From RYN-431 sp036388295 (GTDB taxonomy: Bacteria > Planctomycetota > Phycisphaerae > Tepidisphaerales > Tepidisphaeraceae), in the NCBI GenBank assembly GCA_036388295.1, contig DASVSC010000284.1, positions 1 to 24,923 of the forward strand: a stretch of DNA of 24,923 bases. The letters are read 5' to 3'. This document shows positions 1 through 6,540 of this stretch, in pieces; within the stretch, counting starts at the first letter, position 1; every line of letters starts with the position of its first letter. The position numbers and the translations under genes are program-made. Below the pieces are notes generated by a model. It ran no database searches. It saw only the letters and a list, made by a program, of their open reading frames with translations, and had not been told where the DNA came from.

Positions 1-812
1 GCCTGCGCGAAACGCTCAGCCGCGTGAAGCCGGAAGAGGTTTATAACCTTGGTGCACAGTCGCACGTGCGCGTCAGTTTCGACCAGCCGGTGTACACGGT
101 GCAGGTCGATGCCCTCGGCACGATGAACTTCCTGGAAGCCATCCGCGACGTGCAGAACAACACTGGCAAAAAGATTCGCTTCTACCAAGCCAGCAGTTCG
201 GAAATGTACGGCAAGGTGGTCGAGACGCCGCAGACCGAAACCACGCCCTTCTATCCCCGCAGCCCGTACGCCTGCGCGAAGGTTTACAGCTTCTGGCAGA
301 CGCTGAACTACCGCGAGGCGTACGACCTGTACGCCTGCAACGGCATCCTGTTCAACCACGAATCGCCCCGCCGTGGCGAGACGTTCGTCACGCGCAAGAT
401 CACCCGCGCTGCCGGCCGGATCAAAGAGGGTTTGCAGAAGAAACTGTTCCTGGGCAATCTGGACGCTAAACGCGACTGGGGCTTTGCCGGCGACTACGTC
501 GACGCGATGTGGCGCATGCTGCAGCAGGAGACGGCCGAGGATTACGTGATCGCTACCGGCGAAACGCACAGCGTGCGCGAGTTCCTCGACGAAGTCTTCG
601 GCCACCTGGAATTGAACTGGCAAGACTACGTCGAGACCGACCCGCGCTACCTGCGTCCGACCGAAGTGGACCTGCTGCTGGGCGACCCCGCGAAGGCGAA
701 AAAGCAACTCGGCTGGACGCCCAAGATCACCTTCAAGGCCCTCGCCAAGATGATGATCGAAAGCGACTGGGAAATGGCCAAGCGCGAAGCCTACATGGCG
801 AAGCGGAAGTAA
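1..812 (+). CDS. gmd: GDP-mannose 4,6-dehydratase, 5' end missing
   Basis: This enzyme converts GDP-mannose to GDP-4-keto-6-deoxymannose in the cytoplasm, the first step to GDP-L-fucose and related deoxysugars. The reading frame is already open at base 3 and runs 269 codons to TAA at 810-812, so the N-terminal Rossmann glycine motif lies outside the window. Visible family signatures are YNLGAQSHV, the catalytic-loop ASSSEMYG, the Tyr-x-x-x-Lys pair in SPYACAKVYSFW, and the very typical NGILFNHESPRRGETFVTRK stretch. The catalytic Thr of the E. coli STSE motif is a Ser here, a conservative change that should still work. A fucose synthase gene starts 3 bases after the stop, so the two are almost certainly co-transcribed and catalyse consecutive steps. 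The family identification is very secure; only the missing start is uncertain. Confidence 0.95.
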   Translation, partial: LRETLSRVKPEEVYNLGAQSHVRVSFDQPVYTVQVDALGTMNFLEAIRDVQNNTGKKIRFYQASSSEMYGKVVETPQTETTPFYPRSPYACAKVYSFWQTLNYREAYDLYACNGILFNHESPRRGETFVTRKITRAAGRIKEGLQKKLFLGNLDAKRDWGFAGDYVDAMWRMLQQETAEDYVIATGETHSVREFLDEVFGHLELNWQDYVETDPRYLRPTEVDLLLGDPAKAKKQLGWTPKITFKALAKMMIESDWEMAKREAYMAKRK

Positions 813-815
813 CTG

Positions 816-1775
816 ATGGACCTGCACAGCAGCGATAAGATCGTCATCACCGGCGGCGCGGGCTTCCTCGGCTCGTTCGTGATCGAGCGACTGCGCGAGA
901 TCGGCTTCAACAATCTATTCGTGCCCCGCCGTGCCGATTTTGATCTGACACTCGAAAGCGACGTCGAGCGCCTGTACGCCGAGCAGAAGCCGAACGTGGT
1001 GCTGCACCTGGCGGCGGAAGTCGGCGGGATCGGCGCGAACCGCGACAACCCGGGCCGGTTCTTCTACGCCAACATGGCGATGGGCATGCACCTGATCGAG
1101 CACGCCCGGCGCAATGGCCTGAAGAAGTTCGTGCAGACCGGCACAATTTGTGCGTATCCGAAGTTCACGCCCATCCCGTTCCGCGAGGACGAACTCTGGA
1201 ACGGCTATCCCGAGGAAACCAACGCCCCGTACGGCGTGGCGAAGAAGGCGCTGCTGGTGATGTGCCAGGCCTACCGCCAGCAGTACGGCCTTGACGCGAT
1301 CTACCTGCTGCCGGTGAACCTGTTCGGCCCGCGCGACAACTTTCACCCGCAGAGCAGTCACGTCATCCCCGGCCTCGTCCGCAAATGCGTCGAAGCGCGT
1401 GTGAAAGGCGTCGACCACATCACCGCCTGGGGCACCGGCTCGGCCAGTCGTGAGTTCCTGTACGTCAAGGACGCCGCCGATGGCCTGGTGCAATCGATGC
1501 TGAAGTACGACAGCCCGGAGCCGCTCAATCTGGGCAGCGGGCGTGAGATCACGATCCGCGACCTGACGCAGTTGGTCGCAGACCTCAGCGGCTTCAAGGG
1601 CCGCATCGAGTGGGACGCGACGAAACCCGATGGCCAGCCGCGCCGCTGCCTGGACGTCAGCCGGGCACTCACCGCGATGGGGTGGCGGTCGACGACCACG
1701 CTCGAAAACGGCTTGCGTGAGACGATCGCGTTTTTCGAAGCACACGCCGACGCGCCGCCGGAACGGGTTTATTGA
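816..1775 (+). CDS. fcl: GDP-L-fucose synthase (epimerase/reductase)
   Basis: The enzyme epimerises and then NADPH-reduces GDP-4-keto-6-deoxymannose to GDP-L-fucose. The 319-aa length is normal for the family. The NADP-binding motif GGAGFLG is at residues 14-20. The family motifs AAEVGGIGAN, YGVAKKA (catalytic Tyr and Lys) and NLFGPRDNFHPQSSHVIP (containing the catalytic His) are all present. In E. coli the loop reads GSSCIYP; here it is GTICAYP, which keeps the acid/base Cys but replaces the catalytic Ser by Thr. The start is the first ATG after the gmd stop, 3 bases away, so translation is probably coupled. An alternative is a related 4-keto-6-deoxy-GDP-sugar synthase such as a colitose enzyme, but the pairing with gmd favours fucose. 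Confidence 0.92.
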   Translation: MDLHSSDKIVITGGAGFLGSFVIERLREIGFNNLFVPRRADFDLTLESDVERLYAEQKPNVVLHLAAEVGGIGANRDNPGRFFYANMAMGMHLIEHARRNGLKKFVQTGTICAYPKFTPIPFREDELWNGYPEETNAPYGVAKKALLVMCQAYRQQYGLDAIYLLPVNLFGPRDNFHPQSSHVIPGLVRKCVEARVKGVDHITAWGTGSASREFLYVKDAADGLVQSMLKYDSPEPLNLGSGREITIRDLTQLVADLSGFKGRIEWDATKPDGQPRRCLDVSRALTAMGWRSTTTLENGLRETIAFFEAHADAPPERVY

Positions 1776-1799
1776 CTCGGGTCGTGCAGAGATCTGTCA

Positions 1800-1852
1800 C
1801 GGGCCTGTCCGAAACGGCTGCGTGGGACCTGACAGGCCCGCTGAAGCGGGCC
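1800..1852 (+). terminator. Overlapping alternative hairpins after fcl
   Basis: Bases 1800-1809 are perfectly complementary to 1831-1840 (10 bp stem, 21-base loop). The second arm overlaps one arm of another stem, 1835-1841 with 1846-1852 (7 bp, loop TGAA). The two hairpins are mutually exclusive, like an attenuator or a compound terminator. No U-run follows either stem, so factor-independent termination is not well supported. The element begins 24 bases after the fcl stop, which is where a 3' end is expected. Confidence 0.4.
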
Positions 1853-1964
1853 GTGCCTCAGTGTTCATATCAGCATTCACGTCCGAGAATAACCGTGACG
1901 GCGGGTTTGCAAACTCACCGCTGATGCGCCGAACGACAAAGTGCCGCTGGTCCTTATGAGTGGC

Positions 1965-1970
1965 TAAACT
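1965..1970 (+). promoter_or_regulatory. Candidate -10 box for a leaderless MBL-fold mRNA
   Basis: TAAACT lies 6 bases before the ATG at 1977, and no Shine-Dalgarno sequence precedes that ATG. It fits the TANNNT pattern seen directly upstream of three other genes in this window. Only 4 of 6 bases match TATAAT and no clear -35 is visible, so this is the weakest of the four. Confidence 0.3.
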
Positions 1971-1976
1971 ACCGGC

Positions 1977-2627
1977 ATGAGAGTCGTACCCGCCACCGGC
2001 GGCATCGCAGGAACGAACTGCTATCTCGTCGCCGACGAGGCCTCCGGGGAGTGCGTGCTGTTCGACGCCCCCGACCACACCGTCGGCCCGCTTCTGGAAC
2101 AGGTTCGGGCCAATGGCTGGCGGCTCGTCGGCCTTTGGCTGACGCATGGCCATTTCGATCATGTTGCCGACCATCAGTTGGTGCGGGACGCGTTTCCTAC
2201 AGTGAAGATTTTGATCCACCCGCTCGACGAGCCGAAGCTGACGACGCCGACGACGCGCTTCTTCCAGTTGCCCTTCGTCATCCCGCCGGGCCACGCGGAA
2301 GGCCTGATCCACGACGGCGACACGCTGCGCTTCGGCGGCCTGTCGTGCCGTGTGATCCACACGCCGGGCCATGCGCCCGGGCACGTCTGTTTCTACTTCG
2401 AAGGCCAGCAGATCTTGATCGGCGGTGACCTGATCATCGGCGGCGCGGTCGGCCGGTACGATCTGCCCGACTCGAACCTTGATGACCTCGTCAGCAGCGT
2501 TCGGCGCGTGATGCTATTGCCGCCCGAAACGACGCTCCTGCCGGGCCACGGGCCGAGCGGGACGCTCGGCGACGAGATGGCAGTCAATCCGTATGTGCGT
2601 CAGATCGTCGAATCGACGTCGGCGTAG
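1977..2627 (+). CDS. MBL-fold metallohydrolase (glyoxalase II-like)
   Basis: This is a 216-aa metallo-beta-lactamase-fold hydrolase of the YcbL/glyoxalase II-like group, probably a soluble cytoplasmic thioester or similar hydrolase. The metal-binding signature THGHFDH is near residues 60-66. Further ligands are visible in HTPGHAPGH, in the Asp of LIGGDLI, and in the C-terminal His of LLPGHGP. The length matches the short YcbL-type proteins; the extra C-terminal substrate domain of true glyoxalase II is absent. The ATG at 1977 is chosen because the MBL fold begins immediately after it. No Shine-Dalgarno is present, but a TANNNT box lies 6 bases upstream. The gene stands alone between the fucose pair and a small secreted protein, so its context gives no substrate clue. 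The fold is certain; the exact substrate is not known. Confidence 0.88.
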   Translation: MRVVPATGGIAGTNCYLVADEASGECVLFDAPDHTVGPLLEQVRANGWRLVGLWLTHGHFDHVADHQLVRDAFPTVKILIHPLDEPKLTTPTTRFFQLPFVIPPGHAEGLIHDGDTLRFGGLSCRVIHTPGHAPGHVCFYFEGQQILIGGDLIIGGAVGRYDLPDSNLDDLVSSVRRVMLLPPETTLLPGHGPSGTLGDEMAVNPYVRQIVESTSA

Positions 2628-2713
2628 CGCCGCGAAGTCGCCGCAGTGTCACGATTGGGACGCTTTTTATCGATCCTTCATACGCCACGATTAAGGTGAG
2701 TGTCGGGAGAAGT

Positions 2714-2986
2714 ATGGAGAAATTGCTGTACGGCATTATCGCGGTCTTGTGGACTGTGCTGGTCGGGGCCTCGGCCTTCGCCGGCGATGTTCGGATCCCG
2801 AACCCGGCAGAATCTGATCTCGTCAGCGCGTCCTCGGCCTTGGTAACGCCCGTGCGTGCCGCCGTTATGGACGCCAACCTGCGCCCGGCCGTTCAGCTCG
2901 GCAATGGCAGCGGGGCCGAGATATTCGGGGCCCTCATCGTCGGCGGCCTGCTCCTGCGGAACGCCCGACGCCGACGCCTGCTGTAG
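2714..2986 (+). CDS. Small exported protein with C-terminal TM and Arg tail
   Basis: This 90-aa protein is not recognised as a member of a named family. An N-terminal signal peptide is clear: MEKLLYG, a hydrophobic core, and a likely cleavage after AFA. A polar middle of about 45 residues follows. The C-terminus has a short hydrophobic segment (IFGALIVGGLLL) and ends in a basic tail (RNARRRRLL). This order resembles PEP-CTERM-type sorting signals handled by exosortase, but the Pro-Glu-Pro motif itself is missing. The ATG at 2714 is preferred over the GTG at 2696 because GGGAG sits about 6 bases upstream and the signal peptide then starts at residue 1. The protein is convergent with carA, whose end lies 14 bases away. 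It is probably real, given signal peptide and RBS, but its function is unknown. Confidence 0.6.
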   Translation: MEKLLYGIIAVLWTVLVGASAFAGDVRIPNPAESDLVSASSALVTPVRAAVMDANLRPAVQLGNGSGAEIFGALIVGGLLLRNARRRRLL

Positions 2987-3000
2987 CCGTCGCGGAAGGG

Positions 3001-4170
3001 TTACACCTTCTGCAGTTCGGCCATACGCTTTGGCGGGAGTGGCTTACGCGTCTTGATCAATTCCATGAACGCATCAAACAGATAGGCCGCGTCATGCGGG
3101 CCGGGGCTGGCTTCGGGGTGGTACTGCACGCTGAACATGGGCAGCGTCTTGTGGCGAAAGCCGGCGACGGTCTGATCATTCAGGTTCACGTGCGTCACGA
3201 CGCCGCCGCTTTTTTCCAATGAAGCGCGGTCGACGGCGAAGCCATGGTTCTGACTGGTGATTTCCACGCGGCCGGTGTCCATATTCTTCACTGGCTGATT
3301 GCCGCCACGGTGGCCGAACTTCAGCTTGTACGTTTCCGCGCCGACCGCCCGAGCCAGCAGCTGATGGCCGAGACAGATGCCAAAGATCGGCACCTCGTTC
3401 ATCACGCTTTTGATGGGGTTCACCGCGTAATCCAGCACGGCCGGGTCGCCCGGACCGTTGGAAATGAATAGGCCGTCCGGCTTGTGACGGCGAATGTCGT
3501 CGGCCGTCGCGTCGGCGGGCAGTACCGTCACCTTCACGCCGCGCTCGGCCAGGTGGCGCAGGATGTTCTGCTTCGCGCCGCAGTCGATCGCGACGACGTG
3601 AGCCCCGTCGGCTCGCAATGGCGTACCGAACTTCCACGGCTGATCGAAATCTTCTGACCAGCCGTACGAACATTCCGGTTTAACCGCCTGCACCCAATCC
3701 GCGCCGGCCATCGTCGCCCCAGAACGGGCCCGTTCGACCAGCTTCGCATCATCGCGCGCTTCGGTCGTCAGGATGCCGCGCATGGCACCGGTGATCCGCA
3801 GGCGACGCGTCAGGGCCCGCGTGTCGATCCCTTCAATGCCGAGAATGTTGTTCCGCTTCAGATACGCGTCAAGGCTTTCGCGGCTGCGATAGTTGCTGGC
3901 CACCGGCGACAATTCCTTGATCACCAGGCCGCTGACGTGCGGCCGTTTGCTTTCGACGTCTTCGGCATTGATGCCGTAGTTGCCGATCAGCGGGTAGGTC
4001 ATCGTGACGATCTGCCCTTTGTAAGAAGGGTCGGTCAGGATTTCCTGATAGCCGGTCATCGACGTGTTGAAGACGACTTCGCCCTCACTGGTGCCATTCG
4101 CGCCGAACGCGCGGCCGGTGAATACGGTGCCGTCTTCCAAGGCGAGCTTTGCGGTCGGGCGGTCGGTCAT
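3001..4170 (-). CDS. carA: Carbamoyl-phosphate synthase small chain (glutaminase)
   Basis: CarA hydrolyses glutamine and passes ammonia to the CarB subunit to make carbamoyl phosphate for arginine and pyrimidine synthesis. The 389-aa length is usual. The N-terminal small-chain domain starts with LALEDGTVFTGRAFG and contains FNTSMTGYQEILTDPSY. The C-terminal class I amidotransferase domain has the nucleophile Cys266 in GICLGHQ, plus His351 and Glu353 in VQYHPEASPGPHD, so the triad is complete. carB is not next to it in this window. The gene lies downstream of the NPCBM gene in the same direction, 108 bases away, and has its own perfect TATAAT box 8 bases before the ATG. It is therefore probably transcribed separately, as a leaderless message. 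Confidence 0.97.
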   Translation of the reverse strand: MTDRPTAKLALEDGTVFTGRAFGANGTSEGEVVFNTSMTGYQEILTDPSYKGQIVTMTYPLIGNYGINAEDVESKRPHVSGLVIKELSPVASNYRSRESLDAYLKRNNILGIEGIDTRALTRRLRITGAMRGILTTEARDDAKLVERARSGATMAGADWVQAVKPECSYGWSEDFDQPWKFGTPLRADGAHVVAIDCGAKQNILRHLAERGVKVTVLPADATADDIRRHKPDGLFISNGPGDPAVLDYAVNPIKSVMNEVPIFGICLGHQLLARAVGAETYKLKFGHRGGNQPVKNMDTGRVEITSQNHGFAVDRASLEKSGGVVTHVNLNDQTVAGFRHKTLPMFSVQYHPEASPGPHDAAYLFDAFMELIKTRKPLPPKRMAELQKV

Positions 4171-4178
4171 TGCTGCCG

Positions 4179-4184
4179 ATTATA
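4179..4184 (-). promoter_or_regulatory. Perfect -10 box of carA, probably leaderless
   Basis: On the minus strand TATAAT ends 8 bases before the carA ATG (4170). With normal spacing, transcription would begin at or within 1-2 bases of the start codon. No Shine-Dalgarno is present in the gap. A convincing -35 is not visible; the best 17-bp-spaced hexamer is TTCGTC. Confidence 0.5.
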
Positions 4185-4278
4185 GGAAAAATCTGGTCGA
4201 TGACGAACCATTCGGGAGCGAGGCCGCGGATTTGCGCCGAAGAGAAGGAAAGTGCGACGCGTCTGCGTTCGTCTGCGG

Positions 4279-5445
4279 CTAATTCGCTTTCCGAAGAACG
4301 GCCGGTTCTATCCAGTTGAGCCGGTCCTGAACGTCGTAACCTTGGCCGTAATCGACTTCCAGCGTCAGCGTTTTCACGCCGGCCAGGTCGACTTCGATCA
4401 GCGGCGATAGCACGCCGGACCGGAAGCCTTTGATTTCGTGCACGATCCTGTCATCCGCGAGCACCCGCACATCCACATCCGCCCCGTCGGCGTTGCCGTC
4501 GATGGCGTAGCGGGTGCGGAAGCGGCTGTCGCCCGGCTGCAGGGCGAACACCAGTTTCGAGCGGCTGTGCACGCCGATGCCGTGAGCGTACGTGACGCCG
4601 CCGAAGCGGATCGGACGGCCGACGACGCTGCTGTCGAATCGCGCGGGAAAATCCCCGTCGAGGTACGGCGTGTGGACCGATTCGGTCGGCTCGCGCGCCG
4701 ACAGCCACGCCAGCGGGCCGCCGGTGTGTTCGATTGATTCGATCTGCGCCAAGGGGACGTCGATGTCAGTACCGGCAGACGTGCGGAGGGTGAGACGTTC
4801 CTTCGCGACAACAACCTCCTGGCACGCGACGGCGCTGCCGCCGGCCACACGAACCAGGAATGCCGACGGCGCAACGGCTTTACGGCCGCCGGGCGGCGAT
4901 GCGAACAAAATTGACGCGACGGCCATCGGCGCGACGCTCACGGGTTCACCGGCCGCGGGCGCAAACACGAAGGCGGAGTCGGTGGCGTCGGTGAGAATGC
5001 CGCGCACGCTGTCGCCGCTGACGAGTTTCGCCTGATCGTCCGGCCGCGCGTCTGCCAGGCCTTGTACCGTGGTGCGGTCACGCAGCACGGCCAGGACTGA
5101 TTCCAATAGCACCGCCACGTCGCCGACGCCGTTGGTGAACCAGATCAGATTGGGCCCGTCCATGCGCCGCGGCGTGCCGACCAGCCGTGCCCCGCCCGTC
5201 ACGCACAACACCAGCCCGGCCGGCGATTTCGAACGCTGGCCGCGGCCGAGTTGAACGAAGGACGTCATCGGGACCACGCGCTCAGCGCCATCGGGGGCGG
5301 CCACGGTCACGCCGGCTTCGGCGATCGACTTAAGCACGACGGATTCGGTCTTCAGGTCCGCCGTCGTCAGTGTCCACGTGTCCTGCGCGCGGGCAACACC
5401 CGCCAAGAGCACTAGCGCGATGCATCCACGAAAGGCGGTATTCAC
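4279..5445 (-). CDS. Secreted NPCBM-domain protein
   Basis: This is a 388-aa exported protein. Residues 1-20 form a signal peptide with probable cleavage after ARA. The C-terminal 120 residues match the NPCBM (galactose-binding-like, novel putative carbohydrate-binding module) pattern, with YAHGIGVHSRSKLVFAL near its centre, RYAIDGNADGADVDVRV, and a final strand in VDRLNW-like context (QDRLNWIEP). The N-terminal half has beta-rich repeats around VVPMTSFVQLGRG and PLAQIESIEHTGG but no enzyme motif that I recognise. The start is GTG at 5445; GTGA overlaps the stop of the prenyltransferase-repeat gene by 4 bases, indicating translational coupling. It is the last gene of the MoxR/VWA cluster. A role in binding envelope sugars is inference only. 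Confidence 0.8.
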   Translation of the reverse strand: MNTAFRGCIALVLLAGVARAQDTWTLTTADLKTESVVLKSIAEAGVTVAAPDGAERVVPMTSFVQLGRGQRSKSPAGLVLCVTGGARLVGTPRRMDGPNLIWFTNGVGDVAVLLESVLAVLRDRTTVQGLADARPDDQAKLVSGDSVRGILTDATDSAFVFAPAAGEPVSVAPMAVASILFASPPGGRKAVAPSAFLVRVAGGSAVACQEVVVAKERLTLRTSAGTDIDVPLAQIESIEHTGGPLAWLSAREPTESVHTPYLDGDFPARFDSSVVGRPIRFGGVTYAHGIGVHSRSKLVFALQPGDSRFRTRYAIDGNADGADVDVRVLADDRIVHEIKGFRSGVLSPLIEVDLAGVKTLTLEVDYGQGYDVQDRLNWIEPAVLRKAN

Positions 5446-6530
5446 GATCCTGGCCCTTTACCGGAATAGACGGGCAGATAACGGTTCGGCATCTGCAGAA
5501 TCAGCAGCGCCATGGCCGTGGCGTATTCTTCGTTGACGTCGCCGGTCCAGAGGCCGGTGGCCTTGTTCTGGCGCTGCAGCAACTGGTCGCGGATGGCGGG
5601 AAACCACGTCGCCCAGTCGCGGCCGCCCGCCTGGTACATCGCCTGCACCGCGTAATACTGGCCGTAAAAATAGCTGCCTTCGTTGTCGCTGCGGACACTT
5701 TTGCCGGGCACGAACTTGCGCAGGAAGTTCAGGCCGTTGGTGATCTCTTTGCCTTCGGAGATGCCGGCGTAAAACAGCGACGCCACGCCCGCGCCGGTGC
5801 GGGCGAAGCCGCTTTCGCCGCCATAACCTTGCTGGAGGCGGTAGGCGAAACCGCCGTCGCTGTTCTGGCAACGGCGGACGTATTGGATCGCGCGGTCGAC
5901 CACTTCCTTCTCGACCTTGATGCCGGCGTCGCGCGCCCCGCGCAGGGCCATGATCTGTGTGATGGTGACACTGATGTCGGCGTCGACCGGTGCGGGCTGG
6001 TAGCGCCAGCCGCCTTGCTCATTCTGGCTGCGTTCGATCAGGCGGACGGCCTTTTGCAGCTTCTCTTTGACGCGCTCGTCGCCGGTCATGCCGTAGACTT
6101 CGCCGAGGAACAGCGCCGCGAACCCGTGGCCGTACATCGGGCTCGGGTCGGAATCGGCAGAAATCAGCCCGCTCTCCTGCGTCGCGCTGAGGACGAACGC
6201 CGCGGCCTTTTCCACTTCCACGCCGTACTTGCCGCGCCCGGGCAAATTGCCGGCCTGCATGTACGCCATGGCGCACAGCGACGCGATCGCCACCTGCCGT
6301 CCCATCGTGGTCCCGAAGCTGCCGTCTTTCTGCTGACGCTTGGCCAGCGCCTCCAAGCCGCGATCCACGGCGACGCGTGCTTCGGGCGTCAGTTCGCGCC
6401 CGTTCAACGGGCCTGCCGCGGGCGCTGCGGGCGCCGCGGGCGCGTCGGCGGCGAGGGCGCTAAGGGCCGACACGTGCAGGGTGGCAACGACCAGACGGGT
6501 GAGCAATGGGCGGGTTCGCAACGGTTTCAT
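5442..6530 (-). CDS. Secreted prenyltransferase/squalene-oxidase repeat protein
   Basis: This 362-aa protein has a signal peptide (cleavage probably after ALA near residue 27), an Ala/Pro linker, and an alpha/alpha-toroid built from squalene-cyclase-like repeats. Repeat signatures include LAKRQQKDGSFG, RSQNEQGGWRYQP, RRCQNSDGGFAYR and QRQNKATGLWTGD. The segment DADISVTITQIMALRGAR is typical of a widespread group of such proteins in Planctomycetota. The catalytic DxDD motif of real triterpene cyclases is not seen, so it is probably a binding or scaffold protein rather than a cyclase. The start ATG lies 10 bases after the stop of the giant coiled-coil gene, and the stop overlaps the NPCBM start, so it belongs to the same operon. 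An outside-facing partner of the VWA complex is inferred. Confidence 0.85.
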   Translation of the reverse strand: MKPLRTRPLLTRLVVATLHVSALSALAADAPAAPAAPAAGPLNGRELTPEARVAVDRGLEALAKRQQKDGSFGTTMGRQVAIASLCAMAYMQAGNLPGRGKYGVEVEKAAAFVLSATQESGLISADSDPSPMYGHGFAALFLGEVYGMTGDERVKEKLQKAVRLIERSQNEQGGWRYQPAPVDADISVTITQIMALRGARDAGIKVEKEVVDRAIQYVRRCQNSDGGFAYRLQQGYGGESGFARTGAGVASLFYAGISEGKEITNGLNFLRKFVPGKSVRSDNEGSYFYGQYYAVQAMYQAGGRDWATWFPAIRDQLLQRQNKATGLWTGDVNEEYATAMALLILQMPNRYLPVYSGKGPGS

Positions 6531-6540
6531 TGTACGCGCG

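Noticed and set aside
915..1745. Long minus-strand frame opposite fcl (276 codons)
   Set aside because: It is antisense to a gene with clear family motifs, and its His/Arg/Val-rich sequence is the usual mirror of high third-position GC.
4590..4740. Dense GC-rich small frames around the NPCBM gene suggesting hidden small genes
   Set aside because: None has a ribosome-binding site or recognisable motif, and all lie inside the well-supported secreted protein gene.
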